The translations under genes and the position numbers were made by a program. A stretch of 64,000 bases of DNA from Macrostomum hystrix (Eukaryota; Platyhelminthes; Macrostomidae): positions 7,059,001 through 7,123,000 of the forward strand of contig CATNEN010000007.1 in the NCBI GenBank assembly GCA_950097015.1, written 5' to 3'. Below are positions 1 through 10,400 of this stretch, one piece after another. Each line of letters begins with the position of its first letter. Position 1 is the stretch's first letter. The notes beneath the pieces were generated by a model. That model was not told where the DNA came from, ran no database searches, and saw only the letters and a list, made by a program, of their open reading frames with translations.

Positions 1-248
1 TCTTGTACACCTTATACACCAGTGACAAATTGCAAAAGAACTAAAGTTACTGCATTTATTTATTGCATACTTCATTGTGACATTTTTAATACTTTGCAAA
101 AGAAAATTAGTTATTACAAAACAAAATGCAACAATTAACTAAAATCTGATATTTTACTAATCAAAACACAATAAAAAGAAACTTTGTTTACATTTATTGT
201 GATGTCACATAAGCAAAAAACAATAATATAGAATTTATGTGTCATCTA

Positions 249-1491
249 TCTATATATATAAAAGTGAAAACTCTGTCTGTGTGTGTGTGTGCAACCTTTT
301 GTCTTTATAGACGCCGAAACCGCTCAACCAAATCGCACCAAACTTTGCACATACCTAAAACCACCTACGCTGAGTGCAATAGGCTACTCAAATTCCCGAA
401 AAATCATTTCCTTCCTGCTCAAAAGTGCAAAAAACTGCTCAAAAATCATCAAAAAAATCACTCAATTCGACATATCGTCGCCCCACTTTGTCATATTTTC
501 TCCAAATTTGATCCACTTACACTTTACATGTTTTCCAACAATGCTGTCAATTTTGAACATCTCTACTCAATCCAGAGCAAAGCTGCATCATCTCAAAGTG
601 AGTCACTTTTTGTTTTCTGAGGACAGCCACCCCAACTCCCCTCCGCCACTCTGTGGGCCAAATTTTATTACAGCCACCCCCTCCCTTCCCCGGGCGCCGA
701 AGCCCCAGACTGTACACTGTATTTCAAGCCGTGAATGTACACAGCCCAAACCCCTAGACTGTCTACTGGCCCCCAAGCAGCACTGAGACTGAGTGCAGTG
801 AGTGCGGTGGCGTCCCAGTGCGCAGGGCTCTCCGGTTGATATTTCTCTCCAGCCAGCCTGGGATAGAAGAAAGAGAGAGGCTGGCGTTGACTGGCTGTCA
901 GAGAGGGCAATTCTGCGTCCTAGAAATGATGCCGCCAGCGAAATTAACTACCAACTGCTTCAGGAGTTGCCAGGTGCAGTTTTCACCTACAAGTCAATTG
1001 ATACAATGTTGACTGATGACACTGCTGTGGAGTATCCTGTTGAGTTTCTGAACTCTCTAGATCCTCCTGGAACTCCATCGCACAACTTGCAGCTGAAAGT
1101 TGGGGCACCAATTATGCTCCTCCGCAACCTGAATGCACCAAGGCTGTGTAACGGCACCAGACTGATAGTCAGGCGGCTCTTCCCACACGTGATTGAGGCC
1201 ACGATAATGACTGGATCTGGCAGAGGAGAGTCTGTGTTCGTTCCCCGGATTCCAATTATCCCCACGGACCTGCCATTTCAGTTCAAGCGACTGCAGTTCC
1301 CTGTGAGAGTGTGCTTTGCGATGACTATTAACAAGGCTCAGGGACAGTCACTGAAGGTGGCTGGCATCAACCTGGAGACTCCTTGCTTCTCGCATGGGCA
1401 GCTTTATGTCGCCTGCTCCCATGTTGGAACTCCAGCTGGCCTATTCATTTTCGCACCAAGGGGAAGAACGAAGAATGTGGTGCATCCCTAG
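249..1491 (+). mobile_element. Helitron remnant, internally deleted
   Basis: The left end reads TCTATATATATAAAAGTG preceded by A, the usual 5' start of animal Helitrons (insertion between A and T, no TIR). It is followed by the familiar leader with GT-rich text and an ACCGCTCAACC segment near 318-330. From about 889 the sequence switches to the C-terminal part of the Helitron Pif1-type helicase. The Rep/HUH domain and the front of the helicase are absent, so this is a deletion derivative that joins a 5' end to a helicase tail. An alternative 5' end lies four bases upstream at 245. I could not fix the 3' end (hairpin plus CTRR) after the helicase stop. Confidence 0.75.
889..1491 (+). pseudogene. 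Helitron Pif1-like helicase, C-terminal fragment
   Basis: This is about 200 codons of the C-terminal half of the Pif1-family helicase carried by Helitrons, which would unwind DNA during rolling-circle transposition. Recognisable blocks in order are WLSERAILRPRN, a GAPIMLLRNL...LCNGTRL block, the motif V-like FAMTINKAQGQSL, and motif VI-like LYVACSHV near the end. It stops at TAG 1489-1491. The Walker A and B motifs and the whole Rep nuclease are missing, so it cannot act alone. The frame is open upstream to a GTG at 802, but residues before about 889 do not look like helicase and probably mark the deletion junction. Confidence 0.85.
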
Positions 1492-1655
1492 GCCTTGAGG
1501 TGACTCGCAAGCAATTAATAGAAAAGTAGTCACGAATTGACCTTGACCTGTCTAACTCTGAACTCTGAAACAGATTAATTTTGTTTCTTTGACATTGTTA
1601 TTGTTATGCCATGGCTATTTTCCTTATGTATACGCGTGTACATGCATACTGTATA

Positions 1656-1930
1656 CAGAGGCAGATTTAGGGGGGGGCGGGGGCAGTCGCCCCCCCCCCA
1701 AAATTTTAATCATGGGAATAAGATGCCCCCACCAGGGGCGCCAGTCGCAGCACTGGCACCCCTTTTCGGCCGCTGGCGCCCCTTTTTCAGCCGCTGGCTC
1801 CCGTTTTTCAGCCGCTGGCGCCCTTTCTTGGCTCCTGGCGCCCTTTTTCGGCCGCTGGCACCCCCTCTGTGATTCTCATGGCGCTCCCCTGACAGACCGC
1901 CCCAAAACAAAATTCCTGGATCTGCCACTG
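1656..1930. mobile_element. hAT-type non-autonomous transposon (MITE)
   Basis: A 275-bp element bounded by imperfect 16-bp terminal inverted repeats: left CAGAGGCAGATTTAGG, right (read inward) CAGTGGCAGATCCAGG, with three differences. It is flanked by a perfect 8-bp direct duplication ACTGTATA (1648-1655 and 1931-1938), the target-site size of hAT transposons. The interior is GC-rich, with five or so copies of a roughly 24-nt motif containing GCCGCTGGCGCC, and has no transposase. It would need a transposase encoded elsewhere. Confidence 0.88.
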
Positions 1931-1991
1931 ACTGTATAGAGGAGTGGCTAAGAGACATGTTTCTAAAGAAGTAATCAAGAGGGGGCTGTTT

Positions 1992-4247
1992 GGACAAACT
2001 TTTCACTTATTTTTTACTTAAAACGCCCTTAAACAAACTCTTCATTTTTCATTAATGCAGTAAATAAATAAATGGTGACCTTCACTATAAAGTTAATACA
2101 GAGACGTGAATTGCTTACTGCTTTGCTTTAAATTTCTGCCCCAAAAACAACGGGCAAAAAAAGCTAGTACTTTTATTTATATGTGCTATATCAGTTACCT
2201 TAAAACACAAGGTAAAATTGAAAAGAATTAAAAAGAGTTAAAAAGTGAAAAGAAGTACAAGCTTGCAAAGAAGAAGTACAAAATTTGATTTACAAAGTTG
2301 TGATTTACAAAGTAAAAATTTGAGAATAATTTATACAACTTGAAGTGCACTTTGTCTGTGTATAATTTTCTCGTTTTGGATATTTATAAAAATGTTGGTA
2401 CATAAAATGCACTTATGTACATGCCAATCTTACAGTACAATAGCTTGTATGCCATTATTATATCCTAAAATTTGTGTGCTCATGCTGGATTAATCAGGTG
2501 TAGACCCCATCTTTTGGACTATGGCAATACCAGAGAAATACCACACTATTTTAACTAATAGTATATAAATAAAATAGTGATATTGAGATCCTCAAATCAA
2601 AATAAATTGTGATTCTAAATACTGTTTACTAAGAACTTATAATTTAAGCAAATGACTCATGAGTAGCCTTAAGTGAATATGAATAGTAGATATATTCTAC
2701 TATGCTTTGAAAAAATCCTTTGAAATTATTCTCTGATTTATAATTTTTAAATGGTGTTATTATAAAATTCTAACTCAAACCTTAAAAAGTATATATTAAA
2801 AATGCAATATTTTATAAAATAAAATAATTAATGTTTATGCGTGTTTTTGTTTTCGGGTCAACTGACCACTATTTTAAACTCGTGCTCGCTTTTCTCCGGG
2901 TTCTGCTTAACTCAACTAAAGGGGAATTTCTGTCCGAAAGTATAGTTAATGAAATTAATTCCTTCAAACGAGAAACTTTTTTCTGTTTATTTTGGGCGTG
3001 TAAGTGTTTCTTGAACTGCTTATTGTGATTATTTAGATAAGCTACTCAAATCACTATTACTTCGTATTTCAGGTGGACTAAGGATTCGGCCTTATAGCGT
3101 TACATTATGATTAACCTATACGGCTTCTACTACAAGCTTGGACACGGACAATTGAACTGTTATATATGTATATTTATTTAAGTACTCCGTGATTGTGGTA
3201 CCTAGCTGTGATACGTAACATTAAGTTAAATGTCACTTTTAACCATACAAACAGTTACCGTAGCTGCAACTAAACAAACGTAACCTATAAGTTCGTAGAC
3301 TTAATTGACTTTCGCAACTTTGGTCCTAATTTACTTGTTTAATTTCGCAAGAAAGAGAACTTTTAAAAGAAACTGCACTCGACAAGAATGAGAGTTCATG
3401 TACTCAAAATTACGCATTTTGACACGAAAATGGGAAGCAAACTGATTTTGAATTTCCACAGACAAACTGGATGAAAAACAAAATTATAACAACTGTTATA
3501 TTTATAGGCACTGATTGTAGTTGCAATAAATAATATAGGCGTTCGGACAGGTACTGTCATGTACCAACCTGCCATCGTAGCAATGGCATGCATTGCCTTC
3601 AGAAAAAAACATTTAATAGACATGAATGATTAATAGGTCTGAGTCTAACAGCTTGGTCAGGATATCTATAAGCGCGTAATATTATTGATATTTATCTGAG
3701 TGGCACTGACTAAACAGGTGAAAAATCTGCGTCACCAGACCATTCCAACAGGTGATAAAAGTTGCCTCGCTAATTCCAACAGGTAATACTCTGCATTCAA
3801 GAATGGGGCGGGCGTACTAACCCATCTAGGACTAAAGCGGCAGAACTCCACTACAGAGGGCACTTCATTATGATTAACCAATAGCAGCAGCGATAATATA
3901 GCTATTGCGAAAAACCAAGTCTGGGATGGTGCAAGTGTTAAATGCCGCAATAAATAAATGACCAAAACACTAAAAAACAAGTGAATAATGAAACACATGC
4001 GAATCGGCGGATATGTCAGCTTTTCATTTCCTTCCTTCTGGCTAACATTCAAGGTAACAGATGGATCTGGCTGTAACACGAACTGACTGCTCATCAGCTC
4101 ATGGACTGAAAATGTGGCCCGACTAGGTGAAACTTCTATTTCAATCTCTATCTACAAAATGGACTTAAGTGAAACAGCTGAGTATAGCTTGAAATATTAC
4201 CCCAGATTGCGATGTGGTCTGAGCTGGTCAGTCCGAGCTCAAGGCAA
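1992..4247. other. AT-rich gene-free DNA, probably includes Wnt 3' UTR
   Basis: No exon or repeat is recognised. The end nearest 4247 should hold the 3' UTR of the minus-strand Wnt gene. The nearest minus-strand AATAAA (TTTATT on the plus strand) is near 3173, which would give a 3' UTR of about 1.1 kb. An open frame at 3732-4094 (minus) has no recognisable similarity. Confidence 0.5.
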
Positions 4248-4482
4248 TCAGTCACAGGTGGACTTTCTCAGCTGGCAGGGACTGCAGACAACCCGAAAGG
4301 GGTTCTCGAGTAGCCGGCAGGTCTTGTGCTCGCACTCAGGGTGGTCGCCGGGATAGGTATAATTAGCGGTGCTGTGGGACCTGCCGCAGCACATCACGCT
4401 GCAAAGGATTTCCCGGCGCCGCTCGCCGCTGCCGCTACGCAACAGCCGGTTGGCCTTCGGGCTGTCGTCTGGGAGGCACTCG
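4248..4482 (-). CDS. Wnt exon 5 (C-terminal Cys-rich part, stop)
   Basis: The acceptor TTCAACCGCAG precedes 4482. In phase with exon 4 it continues GTAGR-ECLPDD and then reads [18 protein letters not shown] and VVCSPC. The stop TGA is at 4250-4248. The cysteine spacing is Wnt-like but reduced compared with the usual CKFHWCC segment. Confidence 0.85.
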
Positions 4483-7400
4483 CTGCGGTTGAAAACGATT
4501 GGCATGAACTGGGTTTGCATATACTACTACTTGTAATTAGTAGTGTTTGCGAGTGTGTTCGGGCGAATAATGCGGTTTGATTGTTTGAGTTTGGTGGAGG
4601 TATCAGAAGAGTAGATTCGGTGTCAGGAGAGCGTCTGGAGTGTCAGAGGAGTAGATGCGGTGTCAGGAGAGTATCTGGGGTGTCAGAAGAGTAGATGCGG
4701 AGTCAAGAGAGTAGATGAAGTTTCAGAGGTGTAGATGCGGTGTCAGGAGAGCATCTGGGGTGTCAGGAGAGTAGATGAGGTGTCAGGAGAGCATCTGGGG
4801 TGTCAGGAGAGTAGATGAGGTGTCAGGAGAGCATCTGGGGTGTCAGGAGAGTAGATGAGGTGTCAGGAGAGCATCTGGGGTGTCAGGAGAGTATCTGGGG
4901 TCACAGGAGAGGAATTGCCGCAAGGCTGGGGTTGTCAGATCAGCGGGTGTGCAATTAGCAGTAGCTTGGAGGTATTTGAGCTATCAGGACAATACCCAAT
5001 CAATAGTGAACTGCCCATTAATACTGATCGGCTTTCGATGCCATTCCTCGCACTCATCCAGCCTCAGGGCCCGATCAAAGTTATTTTATCGGGCCCTGAG
5101 AAATTAAGCCAGTATTTCGCAGCACCTCTTGCGTTGTTTCCATCTTCGTCTTTTCACCTCCCCTTATCACCTGCAGTTATTCAATGCGCAGGTAGCTTCA
5201 GGTAGCTACAGCCGATCTGCCTATTTCGCAGTTGCATTATTTGATCCCAACACTAACAACAGGCGGGATGGGGATTCCCAAGTCCCAACTTTGCCTCCAC
5301 TCGGTTTGCATCATCAACAAGCGAAACACGGCACTTAAGCATGATTCCGCGGCCTACTTTACACCGCGCTTCGGTGGAGAAATTTGCGTGCTGCGCGCGA
5401 AGCGTTAAGAAACTTTATGAACTGTTAGGGAGTATTCTTCCATTTCGCTCCCCCAGCCCTTATGTCCCAGTGTGCGGTGGCGGCTGCAAGGGGCGGCAGT
5501 TTACGACTCTGGAGCCCCCAGGACTGGGTTGGGTCTTTGGAGCATTAAAACTGTTTGCAGTAGTCGTAAACGCAAGCTAGCGAACAAAGTCGCGAACTAA
5601 TGCCTTGCTGCTTGGCTACTATGATCCTATTTCTGCCTCTGTGTGTCTCTTAGAAGACAGCATCTGGTCGAGGTGGCGGGCGACGGAAATGGCAAGTGGA
5701 AAACGATATTGCTTTAAGCCGGAGTGGCGAATCGCCATTCCTTAAGTATGAGACGAAAGCGCGGGATTTAGTGCGCATCATTCCATAAAGCGATTGTTGA
5801 TAATTTTATCCAGTAGTCTCTTATGTCTGGATGGCGGTGTCAGGTTTCCAGCTAGGCTTGTCCGTCACTGTCATCGCAACTGAGTTTTTACTGGCTGTAC
5901 TGATATTGGAGTACGAAACCCTTAGAAACCTACAGCAACTGCTAATGCGTCTGAAAGCAGGAAAACACAACCGCTTCCTATTTAGCTATGACTCTCATTG
6001 TAGGACAATCGGTCCAATTTAACACGGCTCCAACAAACCTTGTTACGCACAACATGGAGGACATAACTGCTCCCAACAGGACAGCACCTCAAACACAGAC
6101 CTGCCACTAGGACAACACCTCCAGGACAGCACCTCATACACAGCCCTGCCTCCAGGACAGCACCTCAAACACAGACCTGCCACTAGGACAACACCTCCAG
6201 GACAGCACCTCATACACAGCCCTGCCTCCAGGACAGCACCTCAAACACAGACCTGCCACTAGGACAACACCTCCAGGACAGCACCTCAAACACAGACCTG
6301 CCACTAGGACGACACCTCCAGGACAGCACCTCAAACACAGACCTGCCACTAGGATAACACCTCCAGGACAGCACCTCAAACACAGACCTGCCACTAGGAC
6401 AACACCTCCAGGACAGAACCTCAAACACAGACCTGCCACTAGGACAACACCTCATACACAGACCTGCCTCCAGGACAGAACCTCAAACACAGACCTGCCA
6501 CTAGGACAACACCTCCAGGACAGCACCTCAAACACAGCCCTGCCTCCAGGACAGCACCTCAAACACAGGGCAGCACCTATAACAGAACCCTTCCTTAAAA
6601 GAAGCTCAGAGCGGTACTTACCGTCCGGCAGTTCCAGGAAAGCGTTCCTCCCTGATGGCGCAATAGTCCAGCGAGTGCTCGTTAAATAGCAGGGCGTCGT
6701 CCGTCGGCAGGCCGGGCACAACTTTGAACACCTCGCAGGCCGGCTCAGCTCGCAGCGGATTCGGTAGCCGGTCGGCATCCGAGCAAGGCTCCTCGTAGCC
6801 CCGGTAGCCAGTCTCGTCGAATATGGTGCGGCGCAGTTTCTGAGATGGAAATTATCATTGTGCTGAGTTGGCATAAGAGTTAACTTGAGCACGCTTTGAT
6901 GAATGCCCGAAACTGCCCCTAATACTAATTTCCGAATCCTTCTTACCGAGCCCGGAGCTGTGCTCACCCTGTCATACAACTCCAGCAGCAGCTCCAGCGG
7001 ATCGATTTGGGAGCGCCTAATAATGGCTGAATCCAGCAGCTGGCGATTGCGCTTGTACAGGACCAGGTGGCAGGTGCGCAGGGAGCAGGACGCGCTGGGG
7101 CCGTGGCATTTGCACTGCACGGCCTCGCTGTATCGAGCTGCCCGAATGCCCACTCGATAGTTAAAGCCGTTCACCATGTTCACGAATTCCTCGTACATGC
7201 GAGGCACTGGAGTGGCGGACACTCGGTCTACAGATGTCTGCCGCTCAGGCTTCTGTCTCTTCCTCTTCCGGCCGTTCGGCCGGCGCTTCCGGCTCCCGGT
7301 GCCGGCAGACAGAAAGCGGCGGGCGAGTCGCTGCGCGGCCCGCAGGTTGGCGTGACAGCCGTCGAAGGTGAACTGAGTCTCCGGGTGCCGGGCCGCCACC

Positions 7401-10400
7401 CAGTCCGGCTGGGAGCCGCAGCTGCAGCTCGGCGATAGGCCGCGGGAGCAGTCGATGGCCAGCGACGTGGACAGAGTCAAACCGGAGAGAGCGTGCACCA
7501 GCGCCTGCTCGGCTGTCACTGGAGGCGGAAATCCGGGCTCACTTCAGACTCAAACACAAAACCCATGAGATTCAGTACAGCTAAACCTTGAGATTCAGTT
7601 CAGTCAAACCTTGAGATTCAGTACAGTCAAAGCTTCAGATTCAGTTCAGTCAAACCTTGAGATTCAGTTCAGTCAAACCTTGAGATTCGGTTCAGTCAAA
7701 CCTTGAGATTCAATTCATTCAAAACTTGAGATTCAGTTCAGTCAAACCTTGAGATTCAATTCATTCAAACCTTGAGATTCAGTTCATTCAAACCTTGAGA
7801 TTCAGTTCATTCAAACCTTGAGATTCAGTACAGTCAAACCTTGAGATTCAGTACAGTCAGACCTTGAGATTCAGTTCAGTCAAACCTTGAGATTCAGTTC
7901 AGTCAAACCTTGAGATTCAGTACAGTCAAACCTTGAGATTCAGTTCAGTCAAACCTTGAGATTCAGCTCAGTCAAACCTTGAGATTCAATTCATTCAAAC
8001 CTTGAGATTCAGCTCAGTCAAACCTTGAGATTCAGTTCAGTCAAACCTTGAGATTCAATTCATTCAAAACTTGAGATTCAGTTCAGTCAAACCTTGAGAT
8101 TCAATTCATTCAAACCTTGAGATTCAGTTCATTCAAACCTTGAGATTCAGTTCATTCAAACCTTGAGATTCAGTACAGTCAAACCTTGAGATTCAGTACA
8201 GTCAGACCTTGAGATTCAGTTCAGTCAAACCTTGAGATTCAGTTCAGTCAAACCTTGAGATTCAGTACAGTCAAACCTTGAGATTCAGTTCAGTCAAACC
8301 TTGAGATTCAGTTCAGTCAAACCTTGAGATTAAATTCATTTAAACCTTGAGATTCAGTTCAGTCAAACCTTGAGATTCAGCTCAGTCAAACCTTGAGATT
8401 CAGCTCAGTCAAACCTTGAGATTCAGTTCAGTCAAACCTTGAGATTCAGTTCAGTCAAACCTTGAGATTCAATTCATTCAAACCTTGAGATTCAGCTCAG
8501 TCAAACCTTGAGATTCAGTTCAGTCAAACCTTGAGATTCAGTTCAGTCAAACCTTGAGATTCAGTTCAGTCAAACCTTGAGATTCAGTTCAGTCAAACCT
8601 TGAGATTCAGTACAGTCAAACCTTGAGATTCAGTACCATCGAACTGGGATTCTGCCAGCCTTGAGCACTCACGTGACCGCAGTTCCGGCGCCAGGTCTGG
8701 CACGCTCTTCAGCACCTGGCAGTTCCAGCGGTAGTTGCGGAACTTGGACTCGCAGTTCTCGATGGTCATCTTGGCGGCGCGGATGATCGCCGAGACGGTG
8801 GCGTGGCCGCTGCTGCGGCAGAATTTCGCCTGCCGCCGGTTGAGCACCCCGGTGCGACGCTGGCTGTGACAGAACCGGCTGACGGAGTCGCTCGGCGACA
8901 GCTGGCCGCTGCTGTGCAGCCCGCTGACGGCGTGGAGAAAGTTGGGTAGAATGCGGCATGGATTTCGACTGCACAAGTATGATAGACCAATTCTTCTGGT
9001 GTGCCTGACATTCAGATCGTGGGCTGAGAGCTCAGAGTACAATAGTACTCCAAAACATAAATACAGAGACAGGGAAACAATTGGAGAACTCAAATCAATG
9101 CGAGTTTGATGGAGAGCAGATTGATGGAGAGAGAGGGAGATTGGTGGAGAGTGAGTAGATTGGTGGAGAGAGAGGAGATTGTTGGAGAGAGAGGAGATTG
9201 GTGGAGAGAGAGGAGATTGATGGAGAGAGAGGGAGATTGGTGGAGAGAGAGGGAGATTGATGGAGAGAGAGGAGATTGATGGAGAGAGAGGAGATTGATT
9301 GAGAGAGAGGGAGATTGATGGAGAGAGAGATTGACTGAGAAAGAGAGAGAGGGAGATTGATGGAGAGAGGGGAGATTGATGGAGACAGAGAGAGGGAGAT
9401 TGATGGAGAGAGAGGGAGATTGATGGAGAGAGAGGGAGATTGATGGAGAGAGAGGGAGATTGGTGGAGAGAGAGGGAGATTGATGGAGAGAGAGGAGATT
9501 GATGGAGAGAGAGGAGATTGATGGAGAGAGAGGAGATTGATTGAGAGAGAGGGAGATTGATGGAGAGAGAGATTGACTGAGAAAGAGAGAGAGGGAGATT
9601 GATGGAGAGAGGGGAGATTGATGGAGACAGAGAGAGGGAGATTGATGGAGAGAGAGGGAGATTGATGGAGAACGAGAGGGAGAGAGAGGGAGATTGATGG
9701 AGAGAGGGGAGATTGATGGAGACAGAGAGAGGGAGATTGATGGAGAGAGAGGGAGATTGATGGAGAACGAGAGGGAGATTGATGGAGAGAGAGATTGACT
9801 GAGAAAGAGAGAGAGGGAGATTGATGGAGAGAGGGGGAGATTGATGGAGACAATAAGAAATTATTCGAGACCTTTGCTTTAGAATATCTGCAACATACTC
9901 CCAAAACCAAGATCAGCATTATACTGAACTCAAAGGCCCTGAATGCAAATTCCTTGGTGATTAAGGTTGTCAAGAATTTCACCTTGAATTTCAACACGCA
10001 GCTGCTAGCGGGTTAAGCAAGTACGTAAAATATTAAAATAAGTTTATCTATATGTGAGCACACAGCTCAACAAGCGAGTTGCTAAGTGTGCTCGTAAATA
10101 GACTGTAAAAATCTGCATTTTTAGTGGCAAATCTCGACAAACGACATTGGACAATGGACAAATGCTCATTTGGCAATAAACTAACTTTATGCGAGTAGTT
10201 TGCGCTGCTGCGGTTGCTTTATTTCTAGCCATAAACTGAGAAACTCATTCGCGGTAGACCCGATGAAATTGGAGACAAGTTTCAGCAGCCTGTGATGAAG
10301 CGATAAACATTAGAATGAATTCTCAGAAATTCTCTTAACTTGAGAGCAACTCGAAACAATGCTTGCAAAGCTTATAGTTTTTGGTTTTTACGTATGTCAA

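Noticed and set aside
1490-1650. Helitron 3' end (CTAG at the helicase stop)
   Set aside because: CTAG is there, but no hairpin lies just upstream of it, and a true end inside the stop codon is unlikely.
3732-4094. 120-aa minus-strand frame with a hydrophobic segment
   Set aside because: It lies just past the Wnt stop, with no splice support, AT-rich composition and no recognisable family; probably 3' UTR.
7555-8635. CRISPR-like regular array
   Set aside because: Units are contiguous, with no unique spacers, and lie in an animal intron. The same holds for the other arrays.
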